A stretch of DNA of 64,000 nucleotides from Bolinopsis microptera (GCF_026151205.1 NC_087077.1:11196983-11260982), one strand, 5' to 3'; positions 23,501-35,531 are shown, counted from the stretch's first letter. The notes: a model not told the origin generated them from the sequence alone. Translations and numbers: made by a program.

Positions 23501-23738
23501 TGCGTTCGTTTTGAATCGTAACTTTTTTATGGTCCGTAGTATCACAGCTTTGAATTTGTTCAGGCCATCTCATTAATGTAAGGTGATTTTGTGCATCACA
23601 AATCATGGCACTTTGGCAATAAGTTATCAGCAATGTAAGAAGTAGTATTCTTTCTGTGTCGTATCGTGTCATCTGAAATATTATTTCCGAGTCGAAGGTA
23701 CCTATCCATCCTTTGGGAATCAGGGATAAGGTGATCAA
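20600..23738 (-). pseudogene. env-like glycoprotein region of element A, frameshifted
   Basis: An endogenous retrovirus-like envelope region read in several broken frames: 23738-23397 (with a hydrophobic signal-peptide-like segment near residues 30-45), 23232-23002, 23074-22652, about 22340-22149, 21797-21321, and coding-like sequence with regular cysteines continuing to about 20700. Just before the 21797 frame lies a dibasic furin-type K-x-K-R motif, directly followed by a Gly/Ala-rich hydrophobic stretch, as at a fusion-peptide boundary, and then a heptad-like helix. This arrangement is typical of viral surface/transmembrane subunits. At least four frame changes make it non-functional as sequenced. 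The env family was not determined; no intact C-terminal membrane anchor was identified. Confidence 0.6.
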
Positions 23739-23920
23739 TCTTATATAATTCTCCGGATCATTTTTTATGTTTCACGTGTAGCTACACATTGCACAACTCA
23801 TGACTCTGAACTGTAGGAAGACTCCACCCTACGGCTGTGTACTATTATCTTATTATTTCGGGCGTGAATTGACTTTGAATCGAATGTTGGGACGGTTTAG
23901 GAGATGGTAGCTCTCTACCG

Positions 23921-24358
23921 CTAGCTGTAGAGCTTGACCGGGATACGGCTTGATGGCCGCCCTGGATTTGTTGCGGTGATATATATTTCAGCAATACTCA
24001 TAGAGCTTGCTCTATCATTTTGCCGACGGGACAAAGTGTCAGAACTTCTGGAGAAAGTCTGGTGGCGCGGTGTTGACATCCTCTGTGACGAAAGTCTTCC
24101 CTCAGAATGGCCATTTCCGAGAGACAAGGATGAGATATACTCGCCATCAGCTTCTGCATCGGTGTTCTGGACAAGTGTTGACCGTTGGCATGGTAAAATT
24201 AGGAGCATTTCATCATCATCCTCGTATCTTTTCGAGGTAGTAGATGGTTGCGGACCTGTCTCAATTGAGTCTCCAATGACTTGTTGTTCTTCTGATTTTT
24301 CTGATTCGAGGTTATGTTGTTCTTCTAATTCTTCTGACTTGAGTTTATGTTGTACCAT
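23921..24358 (-). CDS. unassigned Glu/Ser-rich open frame between gag and env
   Basis: 145 codons with repeated SEELEEQHNLESEKSEEQ-type acidic sequence at the N-terminus and an Arg/Ser-rich remainder. It sits where the 3' end of pol would be. It could be the leftover C-terminal tail of integrase or a separate product; no domain is visible. Confidence 0.35.
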   Translation of the reverse strand: MVQHKLKSEELEEQHNLESEKSEEQQVIGDSIETGPQPSTTSKRYEDDDEMLLILPCQRSTLVQNTDAEADGEYISSLSLGNGHSEGRLSSQRMSTPRHQTFSRSSDTLSRRQNDRASSMSIAEIYITATNPGRPSSRIPVKLYS

Positions 24359-24789
24359 AATCTTCTTGAGTTCTTGATAGTATCTTGCATTTAGTGTTTT
24401 TGTAACTGAGATGGGACTTTTCGTGTCCTGTCGTGATAACCATAATAATCTTTCCAGTTTTAATGTTGCATACTTTCAAGGTAAATTCGGAGGACTTTGA
24501 GTCATGTTGTCAGTTAGTCAATCAGTTGTCATGTAGTCAATCAGTTGTTATTCTGAAAATCGCCTCCGAGAATGGCGACATGAAGAAGTTTCTCCGTAAT
24601 AAAAAAGCAATTATAATTATATTTCATCCGTCAAATTACAATAGGTAGTATTATTTTCCCTTATGCTGACAATTATGATCCATTATAGCAGCCATTAGTA
24701 GCTTCAAGTACATACTTGCTGTCGTTAATGGTATATACACTTCCTGTCCAAGAGATGCGGGCCACTGCCATGGAATGCAGTGTGCTATT

Positions 24790-25470
24790 TCAAGAGGGCG
24801 GTTGCGTTGGGAATCCATCGCCTCTGATTGATCTGCTTTTCAGTTTCCCGATGATTTTCTCCAGATGTTGGCTATACTCAACAAGTTTTGTGTAGTGGTC
24901 TAGTCCAGGTGTTGTGAGAAGCGAGTAAGCTACTTGCTCAGATCTTATTCCATTGATGAATGCATCCTGGAGTAACTCTTCTTTGGTGCTATCAGGCATC
25001 TTCTTGCATGTAGGAATTACATTGATCTTTTTCTCGAGTCGTTCCGCAAAGTCGAGGATGGTTTCTTCTGAGCTCTGTTTGATGTTGAATAGTTCGTCGA
25101 CAGACATTTTGCTATTGTAGTTAGGGTCGAGCTTCTTGACTATCATGTCCTTGGCTGCATGCCAATTTGTTGTTTGTCTATCTGTTAGGTTCAGTGACAT
25201 AACTCTTGACAAGCTTTTGTTATCCAGAAATGTGCAGAAAACTTTGAATGAAGCAGACGGAGGAAGACCGATGACTGTGCAGTAGTTGTCGAATGCCAGT
25301 AGAAAATCGTGGATATCATCCCCATGATAATTGTAGTCATGGGGTTTCTTCCCCCCAAAAAGCTTGAAAGACTCTTGAGTCGGAGGTGCTTTATGTCCTA
25401 GTCCAGGCATATCTTTGTGGTCAAACTTGTCGTTGTCAAAATGTTTATTGTTGTGGTGAAGCATTGTCAT
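24790..25470 (-). CDS. gag-like protein of element A
   Basis: 226 codons starting MTMLHHNNKHFDNDKF. It has a capsid-like helical pattern (FLLAFDNYCTVIGLPPSASF, then an INV..CKKMPDSTKEELLQDAFINGI segment), as in retroelement Gag proteins of the Ty3/gypsy and related groups. No zinc knuckle is visible before the stop. The frame follows the LTR and primer site as the first gene. The nucleocapsid part and pol appear deleted. Confidence 0.65.
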   Translation of the reverse strand: MTMLHHNNKHFDNDKFDHKDMPGLGHKAPPTQESFKLFGGKKPHDYNYHGDDIHDFLLAFDNYCTVIGLPPSASFKVFCTFLDNKSLSRVMSLNLTDRQTTNWHAAKDMIVKKLDPNYNSKMSVDELFNIKQSSEETILDFAERLEKKINVIPTCKKMPDSTKEELLQDAFINGIRSEQVAYSLLTTPGLDHYTKLVEYSQHLEKIIGKLKSRSIRGDGFPTQPPS

Positions 25471-25663
25471 TGGTGGTTTGTAAGTAAGTGATCCAGGCGG
25501 TTGGTATGGTGTGTGTTGTGGAAAAGGTGTTGTGACATTTGTCTAAATCTGCTGAGTGCATTGGCTCATGTTGACAGATGAAACTGACAGCGAAAATTGG
25601 CAGGAAAGGCAACAAAAGTGGTCACCAGTATAGCTCTATTCTCTAACCTGTAGTTCCCAATTT

Positions 25664-25683
25664 GGTTCGCAGTCGCAGCGCCA
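25664..25683 (-). other. primer binding site of element A
   Basis: Two bases after the 5' LTR on the minus strand comes TGGCGCTGCGACTGCGAACC, starting with the TGG expected opposite a tRNA CCA end. TGGCGC-type sites are used with tRNA-Ser by some insect errantiviruses. The exact tRNA is not determined here. Confidence 0.6.
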
Positions 25684-25685
25684 CT

Positions 25686-26507
25686 TGTGGGTTATGAAGA
25701 GAGAGGTGGTTGATCGTCTAGGTTTGAGATAGGTTGATTAGTTTCAGGACTTTCTAGTTCCAACAGACTATCTGTCTGTTCCCACAATGGAACTTGTAGG
25801 TTGCGTTGTGTTTTAGTTAGAGTGAGTTGACCAAATAATACGACTTGAAATCGGGTTGGTTGTAGCTATGTATCAATGTATCAATGTATCAATGTATCAA
25901 TGTATCAATGTATCAATGTATTAATGTATCAATGTATTAACAATTAGGAACGGTGGAAGGTCTTTGGGAGGCGTTCAGGAAGTCAAGAAGTGGTGAATTA
26001 TAGGTGTGCCCAGGGTTTAAAAAGGGTATCACTCGTGTTGGTCATTGGGCCGACACGTGTGATCCACGAGATGAGTTTCGAGTTCCTGATTGGGGGGTCG
26101 AACGGGCTGGGCTCCAGGAAACGATTATCTTAAATGAGCATGAGCTGGACAAACGAGATCAACCAATCAGGGTTTTCCGTTTATCCATTACTCCATTATT
26201 GCACCGTTTCCGGTACTTTAATTATCGCATCATAGACCGTTATTTCATTACTTCACAATCTATTACAAATACCCGCAATGTTATTCAGCCAAAGCTTGTT
26301 CACTTCTGGTGTCACAAATCATATAAGTGGGATGCCTTAATTATCGTCATGACCTCTAAGTGGGTTCACGCCATTGCTTTTGGCTGGCAAGTGCCGTTTG
26401 TGACCACTTGAGCTGGCAACCTGCCAATACAGGTAGACAGCTGGAAAATAGCCAACAAGGTATGGAATTATTGTAAGGCTTTTAGCAAGGAGAAAAGTGG
26501 ACCCACA
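25686..26507 (-). repeat. element A 5' LTR
   Basis: 822 bp, apparently identical to 16971-17792, including the internal microsatellite. Identity implies recent insertion or recent gene conversion. Confidence 0.9.
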
Positions 26508-26511
26508 CCTC

Positions 26512-28157
26512 TTCTTCTGTTTCTGGTGACAGGTCATCTCTCCAATTCACAGCAAGCTCATACCAATCCACACATTGGATGCTCTCCTCACCATCAAGTT
26601 GAATATTTACACAGTTTTTGTAACTGCCAGTTGATTTTCCCGCACGGCTATGGATATAAGCTTTATGCCAGATCTCACCATCCTCCTCTGGATACTTTGG
26701 AAGAAACTCCACGTGACTTCTTGCTTTAGGAAGTCCTGATTTGTGCTGAGGTCTGATTGTTGCTGTTCTCTCACTTTGAGGCAGTGTTTCTGTTTCCGGT
26801 ACAGAAACTGCTGTTTCCATAGAGCAGGATGGTTGATCCTCTAGGAAATTTCTCTGCGTCTCTAATGGGGATTTTGGTGAACTTGATACAATACTCGGGT
26901 TAGGTTGCCCAACAACTGACTCTGAGGTAATGGGATATCCTGTTGTTGTATCCCTGGTTAGATGACATGCACTGCACTTATAATACTGATTTCCATGCTT
27001 TAAAATATATAAATGAGTAATGTCTCTCCCCAGTATAACACCCGGCCCACTCCATTTTGCAGATCCTTTTCTCTTGTACATCACCTTTTCACCGTTGCTA
27101 TAATACTCATCATTGCTTGTCCGAACTTGGCTTTGCAGAGCTCTACGTATCTTGTTGCTACTTTCACACTTTGCAAATGCTTGCCTTGCACTGTGCATTG
27201 CATTAACATTATCAGCCACGGTTTTACTCACCGTTGTTTCTTCTAAAGCTGGCAGTCTATCATCGATGACATTCGGAAGTGAAGGGTTACGGCCCATTGT
27301 CAACTGATTTGCAGAAAACCCACCAAACATCTGCATGGAGTTTTTCGCACTTAGTGCCCAACACAATGCAACTTCCCAGTTGCATTTTGAATCTTCCTTC
27401 GTTTTTACCATCATCTCTGTCAGCATCTTATGATGACGTTCTACAATCCCATTGCTCCAAGGGCTCTCGGCAGCTGAATTTTGCACATCCACATTGAATC
27501 TTTGACACATCTCAGTAAACTCCTCATTGGCGAACTCTCCACCATTATCAGCCATGAATTTCTTTGGATTTCCAAAGATGGATATCCATCCAGAGCAAAT
27601 TCCTTGGATGATTGTCTCTTTCTTCTTATTGTAGATTATTCTAGCTGCTGAATATCTTGTCACCGAATCAATCATATGCAAGATATACACATTAGGAGTG
27701 CCAGGAACATTCTTAAGGTCCATTGCAACACATTCGTTGAACACCTTTCCTCTTGGGAGACCCACCACTGGTCTTGACTTGGGTTTCTTGTACATCAGAC
27801 ATATTTTACAACTGCTGGATACCTCATCAATTGCTTTCATGTATTCTGGTCTCTTAAATCCTGCAGTTTTCAGCAATGTTTTCAGTTTATCACTAGGAGG
27901 GTGTGAGAATTGTTTGTGGATTTTTTCCACTTTCCTCCTAATCTCCTTTTCGTCAGTACCAAACAAACCTTCTTCGCTGATTGTCATCACCAGATGTGGG
28001 GTCTTTCGATCTGGCGGCCCAATGGTCATGCGTCTTTTATTACAAAGAGGAACGCAATAGTGCTTTGATTTAGTTTCAAACAAATCAACACAATCTCCAC
28101 TGAATCTCATTGTATCATTTGTGAAATCCAACACAGCACCAGCTCTCTTTAACGATG
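26512..28157 (-). pseudogene. copia-1 integrase region
   Basis: Open from the element B boundary (28157) to the element A boundary (26512). It begins in the linker after protease (LDFTNDTMRF), then the zinc-binding HHCC domain (HKQFSHPPSDK ... CKICLMYKK), and the catalytic core with D in VAMDLKNVPG, D in FMADNGGEFAN and E in SPWSNGIVERHHK. It continues into the Pro/Ser-rich linker before reverse transcriptase. Catalytic residues are intact. Both ends are cut by insertions, so no complete protein can be made. Confidence 0.9.
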
Positions 28158-28189
28158 CTTAAGGCTCATGGTAGTCGGGTGCCGCGCGG

Positions 28190-28219
28190 ACTTATCGCTC
28201 GGTCGATCGAGCGATAAGT
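28190..28219. repeat. terminal hairpin of element B
   Basis: ACTTATCGCTCG, six-base loop, CGAGCGATAAGT, a perfect 12-bp stem about 30 bp inside the left end. The right end has the same structure with one mismatch at about 38963-38992. Further GCGATAAG/CTTATCGC copies follow on both sides. Confidence 0.85.
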
Positions 28220-28399
28220 AGCTCCTTATCGCTCGTGCGCGTCGTCACTTCAAGCACAATTGCGCGTCGTATCGTACTCGATGCTTGCCAAAGAGCTTTA
28301 ATACTTTGGTTTTGGCGTGTTACATCTGAAGTCCAGAAGATGAATCCGAGATTGTGGAACCAGATGATACGGTTTTTGAGGCATTTTGATACGGTCATT

Positions 28400-29040
28400 T
28401 CAGTCTTTTAAAGTAGTTTCAGAGTGCTGGAAATGGTTGTACGGTGTAGGGGGATGTGTTTACTAACTATTTTGACGTCAAAATAGTCAACCAAGACTCC
28501 CTGAGTCATGGAATGAACGGAATGAACAAAAATGAATTTTTTTCTAAAACTCGTCGGATTGCCCCAAAACAGGTCGGAATCGTTTGGTATTGACCCTTAT
28601 AGTGTTCCTACAAAGTTTGGTGGCCCTAGCACTCCCAGAACGCCCACTAGAGACTTAATTCCATTTCCGTATCAAAAAGCTGGTTTCTGAGTATCCGATA
28701 TTGATACGGTCATTTCAGTCTGTTAAAGGGGCTGCAGAGTGCTGGAGATGATTGTACGGTGTAGGGGGATGTGTTTACTAACTATTTTGACGTCAAAATA
28801 GTCGCCCAAGACTCCCTGAGTCATGGAATGAACGGAATGAACAAAAATTAAATTTTTTCTAAAACTCGTCGGATTGCCCCAAAACAGGTCGGAATCGTTT
28901 GGTATTGACCCTTATAGTGTTCCTACAAAGTTTGGTGGCCCTAGCACTCCCAGAACGCCCACTAGAGACTTAATTCCATTTCCGTATCAAAAAGCTGGTT
29001 CCTGAGTATCCGATATTGATACGGTCATTTCAGTCTGTTA
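28400..29040. repeat. two ~300-bp subrepeats in left arm of element B
   Basis: Each unit contains GGTGGCCCTAGCACTCCCAG, a TTTTGACGTCAAAA palindrome with a full CRE (TGACGTCA), and ATGACTCAGG with an AP-1-type TGACTCA. A third unit is at 29554-29810. Mirror units lie at 37900-38770, and inner units at about 32500-32980 and 34840-35300. Confidence 0.85.
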
Positions 29041-29553
29041 AATAAAACAAATATTTAATAAAAAAAATATTTATTTTTACGGCACAATCAAACAATATCA
29101 ATAATAAATAAATCAGGGGAGGTTTGAAGAGGTTTCAAGTGCCGAAGGCCACTGCTTATCTTTAGGATTTGAGAGTGACCTGTGCTTGAAACCCCCTCAA
29201 CCATCCACTACGTCAATATACTTGTTATACAAATATAGAAAAATATAATAATATAAAATTACTTATTGGTTTAGTTTGGTGACATAGGAGAGCCCAGTTG
29301 AGTTTTAGTTTAGGTTTAGGTTTTAAATTATAGTTTAAAAGGTTAGCCATGTTTCATGGCAGAGAGAGATATCATGTGTGCAGAGCCGTACCGGATTTAG
29401 AATTTGAGATATAATATAAAGTAGTTACCATGTATTAGGGTCATCTCGATTTTGGAGGGATAGCAAGTGCTTTTTAAGGTTAGATTTAATAATACCTGAC
29501 GAGGCTGACAAGTCTGAATTCTTGGAAGAACCCGGGATTATTATCCCATCTTT
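29041..29553 (-). mobile_element. 5'-truncated LINE 3' end inserted in left arm
   Basis: About 513 bp present only in the left arm, splitting a subrepeat near TTAAA. On the minus strand it starts with a short frame (WDNNPG ... SNLKKHLLSLQNRDDPNTW, stop), typical of LINE C-termini, and ends in A/T-rich TATTTAATAAAA-type sequence. Confidence 0.65.
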
Positions 29554-30109
29554 AAAAGGGGCTGCAGAGTGCTGGAGATGATTGTACGGTGTAGGGGGAT
29601 GTGTTTACTAACTATTTTGACGTCAAAATAGTCGCCCAAGACTCCCTGAGTCATGGAATGAACGAAATGAACAAAAATGAACATTTTTCTAAAACTCGTC
29701 GGATGGCCCCAAAACAGGTAGGAATCGTTTGGTATTGACCCTTATAGTGTTCCTACAAAGTTTGGTGGCCCTAGCACTCCCAGAACACCCATTATACCCT
29801 TGGCTGGATTCAAGAATTTAGAACCAGTTGAGCAGATAAAACGGATTTTGAGAAATTTTGTCTGCTTGTGTTGTTGCAGAGAGTTGAATTTGGTTCAACA
29901 GTATTCAAACAAGATGTGTTCCAACTTAGTTTTGTAGCCCTACCAGTTTCAGAACGTCCACTAGAATCCGGTTCCATTTTCTTCCAAGAAGCTGTAGACA
30001 AGGTTGTTTGAAATTTAAATTTAACCTCTCTGGTAATACAACTTTTTACTTGGATGGATTTCAATAATTAAAGAGAGCAGATTGTTACTTTGTTATTTTT
30101 TTGAGTTTT

Positions 30110-31390
30110 TTTTTTTTTTTTGGGAAAAAAAATTCCCAAATTGTAAAAATGAAATAAATCATTTTCTACAAATTGTAACAGAAATTTGGGGCAAAATTAA
30201 AGCGGTAGAAATGGGAAAATTTTTCAAAAACATAAAACCCTTAAATAAATTCAAAAAATTAAAAACCCAAATCAAAAAATTAACCTTTATAATTTTTCCG
30301 GGGAAAAAAGGTTGGGGGAATTTTTAGGAGGGGGCCTTGGGAAGGTTGGGGAAAGGGTTAGATTAAAGCGGGTTTTTGGGTTTAAGGATTTTTTAGGGGA
30401 ATGATTTTTCTGTTTTAGGGTTGATTGGTTTTGGGGTTTTGAACTGATTTTTTGGGTTTAAGCTGATTTTGGGTTGAGCTGAAGTTTTGGGGTTTAGTTG
30501 ATAAATTTGGGTTAAATTTTGTTTTGGTTTGGACGATGTTTTGGGTTAGCTGAAGTTTTGGGGTTTGAGCTGATAAATTTGGGTTAAATTGATGTTTTGG
30601 TTTTGGACGATGTTTTTGGGTTGGGGTGAAGATTTGGGTTGAGCTGTTTGTTTTGGGTTTAATGATGTTTTGGGGTTTAAACTGATGTTTTGGGGTTAAA
30701 CTAAAATTTTTGGGGTTTAAAATGATGATTTGGGTAGAACTGTAAATTTGGGGTTGGGGCTGATGATTTGGGTTGAACTGATGATTTGGGGGGGAACAGT
30801 GTTTTGGGGGTTAAAGCGGGGTTTGGGTGATATTTGGGTTAAACTGGTTTGGGGGTTTGGTTTGAGATTTGGGTTGACTATGATTTGGGTTGAGCTGTTT
30901 TTTTGGGTTGAGAAAAAATTTGGGTTAAACTAAATGTTTTGGGGTTGGGGAAAATTTTTTGGGTTGAGCTAAAGATTTTGGGTTGAGCTGATGTTTTGGT
31001 GGTACGATTTGGGTGACCGATTTTTTTGGGGTTTGGACGATTTTTTTGGGGGGTACAGATGAGTTGGGGGGTTCCAGATGATTTGGGGGTGGTACAAAAA
31101 AATTTTTTTTTTTGGGGAACAAGTTGGGGGGCCCGAGAGGGGGAAAGGGGAAAGTTTTTACAAATTTGACAATGTTTGGAAAAGAGGACAATTTTTAATA
31201 ATCAAAAAATTTTGGATAAAATACAAAAATTTCAATTTTTCAAAACCCCAAAAACTTAGGTCTTTCAAAATTTAAACTTTTTAGCAAAAGGGGGTTTTGA
31301 CCTGGAAAAGGGTTTTTTTTGACTGATTATTAAATTTGGGGCACCTATTTCCCTTTCTTTTTTTTCGGGGAATTTTTTACCTGTTCGGCA
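30110..31390. other. degraded or low-quality stretch of left arm
   Basis: This should mirror about 36430-37615 of the right arm, but it is full of expanded homopolymers and lost bases (for example TTTTTTTTTTTTTTTGGGAAAA at about 30107). Landmarks such as TTTCTACAAATTGTAACAG and TTGGGTTGAGCTGATG still align. This pattern fits poorly corrected long-read consensus more than natural divergence. Confidence 0.7.
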
Positions 31391-31397
31391 GAACAAA

Positions 31398-31973
31398 TCA
31401 TAACAGAGTACGACTTGTCTGGCCGAACTTCCTCAACAGAATGAAACAACTGCACTGGTCAGAGTATCTAACTAAAATCTTAGAACTTATGGAGGTGTGG
31501 AAACTTGCAACTATCCATCTAATACTTTCTGGGCTCTCCAAGAGATTAAACTTAAGAGACCTATCAGTTATTATGCAGCTATATAAATTTAAGAGAGCCT
31601 CTACAGAGCCATCCTTATCTAGTGAGCAGTGGTCAGAACATTCATATACATCTAAAGTGTGCTTACAGGGGAAAAAGTGCTTAAAGAACTGTTGCAACTT
31701 ATCAGATAAAGGAAACATGAGCTGAACTAAGGAACTACAAAACAATCTAACGTGGGGTGTCTTAGGACCTGACTTAAGATCAGAAATGAACACATAAGAA
31801 CCACACTCTAACCGCAGTACTACAGAGGAGCACACGGTCAGGGGGTCAGAATAAGCATGTGATAAAGGAGGCAAAGCATCCTGCATATTATGATAATATA
31901 CACCTAAAGATGAATCGAACTTGTGGGAGTCACGAATGAGCTCAACCACGGCATTTACCTGAGATGTATCCAT
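31398..31973 (-). pseudogene. left-arm copy of the element B ORF, truncated by a frameshift
   Basis: Same protein as the right-arm ORF for about 165 residues (starts MDTSQVNAVVELI). One extra C in GGAGAGCC(C)AGAAAG then shifts the frame, just before the low-quality stretch. It may be a sequencing error, not a mutation. Confidence 0.7.
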
Positions 31974-33845
31974 AAGGAGTAGTCGTGTTGACTGAGTTAG
32001 CTGTAAAAAACAGCCAATAAGTAAAACTCAGATAGGGAGAAGTGTAGTCAAAGAACTGGTTGTAGGAAACAACACAGTCCAGATAGGAGTAGGAAGGGAG
32101 GACTCAGAACTAGTTGTAGAAAACAACGTAGTTTAGAGTAAAGTAGGCAAAGAAGACAGGCACGTAGCGTAAACTACAAAATAAAAATGTGTATTTGAAA
32201 GATAGAGCTTAAAGTTGAAATGTCAAAAGATTGTACTCAGTGTGTGAAATAGTAAACTGAAACCGGGTGAGCTATATTTCACGAGGGTATTTATACCCGC
32301 TTCATCGTGACAGGGATAACGAGCCAATTGTTTACAAACAAGCAGCAAGCATGTGAATCCTTCTTGATAAGGTTCAGATCACGTTTGATCGCATGCAGGG
32401 TTCTTGTCTCCGATAGATCAGATCATTGTCTTCTAAGAAGATCATATCCTCGTTCTTGCCCCCTCTGGCTCCAGTGGATCTCATCATCACTCGATAAGCA
32501 TCGGATCAAATGATTGCCTCAAAAACCGTATCATCTGGTTCCACAATCTCGTATACTCAGGAACCAGCTTTTTAATACGGAAATGGAACCAAGTCTCTAG
32601 TGGGCGTTCTGGGAGTGCTAGGGCCACCAAACTTTGCAGGAACACTATTAGGGTCAATACCAAACGATTCCGATCTGTTTTGGGGCAATCCGACGAGTTT
32701 AGAAAAAATTTCATTTTTGTTCATTCCGTTCATTCCATGACTCAGGGAGCCTCTGGCGACAATTTTGACGTCAAAATAGTTAGTAAACACATCCCCCTAC
32801 ACCGTACAACCATTTCCAGCACTCTGAAACTACTTTAACAGACTGAAATGACTGTATCAAAATGCCTCAAAAACCGTATCATCTGGTTCCACAATCTCGG
32901 ATACTCAGGAACCAGCTTTTTGATACGGAAATGGAACCAAGTCTCTAGTGGGCGTTCTGGGAGTGCTAGGGCCACCAAACTTAGGCATCCAATCTTTGCA
33001 GTTGTTTCTTTCATGGTAGTTGCGAGCGTCTATACTTTCAGTCTTTAGCTTGCTCAATTTGTATTTACATCATTTGTACAAGACTAGATATAGATGGTAG
33101 CCATGTTCTGTGTCCTAAACCTAACTTTAGTGTGCATGTTATTTATTATGTTGGTCTCAGTTTAAACCTGAAAGCCATTGAATATGTTTGCCACTGCTTC
33201 TCAGCTGATCATAAATAATTTAAAATAGGGTTCAGTGTTCTGACCATTTGTGTATGTAGATGAAGCAAGGTCAGGAACCCAGCACGGTGAAGGATTAGGC
33301 CGGTTATCTAGCAAAGATCTCTGTCACTATACTTTTGTTGCTCAGTATCATTAGTATCATCATTGAAGATTGTGCATACACAACTTTATTAAAGTAAATG
33401 TTAGACAGTGTTATTTCGAATACATCCCAGCACAAATATTATCAGCTTCATCAATCTTGATATCTTAACGATGACCCTGGTCAAACAATTTAAAACTTCT
33501 GTAATTTCATTTCTAGTATGCGTATAGGAAATCGATAAGGCTTCAAAATGATATGTTCGGCGACCTTTTAGCTCAATCACGAGACTCAGTAGGAGTGATT
33601 GAACTGTAAGGGACAATTGAGGCTAACGAATTAGCAGTTTCAAGTTAAGTTTAATATAATAACGAATTAATTATAATAACCAATGAATTATACAGGTTGT
33701 ACGTACACGCCACAGAAATAAAACGTTCTGATCGAGCTGCACTTGCACTGATGAGCTGAACGTTTGCGGAGTTACAATCGCGAGCTACAAACGCGAAACT
33801 TTCAAAAGGCAATTGCGCGGCTTATAGGTAAAATTAAAAATTAGC

Positions 33846-33984
33846 TTCAGACTATAATTAGATTTAAAAAAATTGTTGTATTCAGTATACATTTTATTTA
33901 TAAATTGTAAATTAGATATAATTTAATTCAAAACAATATGCAACAAAATCAAAATAAACAATAAACATTCGAAAGCTAATTTTT
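33846..33984. other. central spacer of element B
   Basis: About 140 bp of AT-rich sequence between the arms. It is flanked by the innermost mirror blocks GGTAAAATTAAAAATTAGCTT (about 33828-33848) and its reverse complement (about 33972-33992). A small open frame repeated in both arms (33401-33616 minus and 34211-34465 plus) has no recognised function. Confidence 0.7.
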
Positions 33985-35523
33985 AATTTTACTAATAAGC
34001 CGCGCAACTATATTCGGAAGTATCGCGTTGGTAGCTTGCGATTTTAACTCCGCAAACGTTCAGCTCATCAGTGCAAGTGCAGCTCGATCAGAACGTTTTT
34101 AATTCTGTGGCGTGTAGTGTGTACGTACAACCTGTATAATTCATTGGTTATTATAATTAATTCGTTATTATATTAAACTTAACTTGAAACTGCTAATTCG
34201 TTAGCCTCAATTGTCCCTTGCAGTTCAATCACTCCTACTGAGTCTCGTGATTGAGCTAAAAGGTCGCCGAACATATCATTTTAAAGCCTTATCGATTTCC
34301 TATACGCATACTAGAAATGAAATTACAGAAGTTTTAAATTGTTTGACCAGGGTCATCGTTAAGATATCAAGATTGATGAAGCTGATAATATTTGTGCTGG
34401 GATGTATTCGAAATAACACTGTAACATTTACTTTAATAAAGTTGTGTATGCACAATCTTCAATGATGATACTAATGATACTGAGCAACAAAAGTATAGTG
34501 ACAGAGATCTTTGCTAGATAACCGGCCTAATCCTTCACCGTGCTGGGTTCCTGACCTTGCTTCATCTACATACACAAATGGTCAGAACACTGAACCCTAT
34601 TTTAAATTATTTATGATCAGCTGAGAAGCAGTGGCAAACATATTCAATGGCTTTCAGGTTTAAACTGAGACCAACATAATAGATAACATGCACACTAAAG
34701 TTAGGTTTAGGACACAGAACATGGCTACCATCTAGTCTTGTACAAATGATGTAAATACAAAATGAGCAAGCTAAAGACTGAAAGTATAGACGCTCGCAAC
34801 TACCATGAAAGAAACAACTGCAAAGATTGGATGCCTAAGTTTGGTGGCCCTAGCACTCCCAGAACGCCCACTAGAGACTTGGTTCCATTTCCGTATCAAA
34901 AAGCTGGTTCCTGAGTATCCGAGATTGTAGAACCAGATGATACGGTTTTTGAGGCATTTTGATACGGTCATTTCAGTCTGTTAAAGTAGTTTCAGAGTGC
35001 TGGAAATGGTTGAACGGTGTAGGGGGATGTGTTTACTAACTATTTTGACGTCAAAATTGTCGCCAGAGGCTCCCTGAGTCATGGAATGAACGGAATGAAC
35101 AAAAATGAAATTTTTTCTAAACTCGTCGGATTGCCCCAAAACAGATCGGAATCGTTTGGTATTGACCCTTATAGTGTTCCTGCAAAGTTTGGTGGCCCTA
35201 GCACTCCCAGAACGCCCACTAGAGACTTGGTTCAATTTCCGTATCAAAAAGCTGGTTCCTGAGTATCCGAGATTGTGGAACCAGATGATACGGTTTTTGA
35301 GGCAATCATTTGATCCGATGCTTATCGAGTGATGATGAGATCCACTGGAGCCAGAGGGGGCAAGAACGAGGATATGATCTTCTTAGAAGACAATGATCTG
35401 ATCTATCGGAGACAAGAACCCTGCATGCGATCAAACGTGATCTGAACCTTATCAAGAAGGATTCACATGCTTGCTGCTTGTTTGTAAACAATTGGCTCGT
35501 TATCCCTGTCACGATGAAGCGGG

Positions 35524-35531
35524 TATAAATA
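35524..35531 (+). promoter_or_regulatory. TATA box of the element B gene
   Basis: TATAAATA within GGGTATAAATACC, about 320 bp before the ORF start at 35851. The mirror copy is at about 32290 in the left arm. It is a strong match to a eukaryotic TATA element, and the upstream 200 bp is shared by both arms. Confidence 0.5.

Larger units (their letters stand above)
16971..26507 (-). mobile_element. element A: env-bearing LTR retroelement, pol deleted
   Basis: 9,537 bp with 822-bp LTRs that start TGTGGGT and end ACCCACA. Target duplication is CCTC (16967-16970 and 26508-26511; 5 bp, CCTCT, if the terminal T is counted as flank). On the minus strand the order is primer site, gag-like ORF, small ORF, env-like region with frameshifts, and then two or three unassigned frames. 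I found no protease, reverse transcriptase or integrase, so most of pol is gone. Gag plus env and the LTR layout suggest a Ty3/gypsy-type or BEL-type endogenous retrovirus-like element; without pol the clade cannot be fixed. Inserted in copia-1 between IN and RNase H. Confidence 0.8.
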
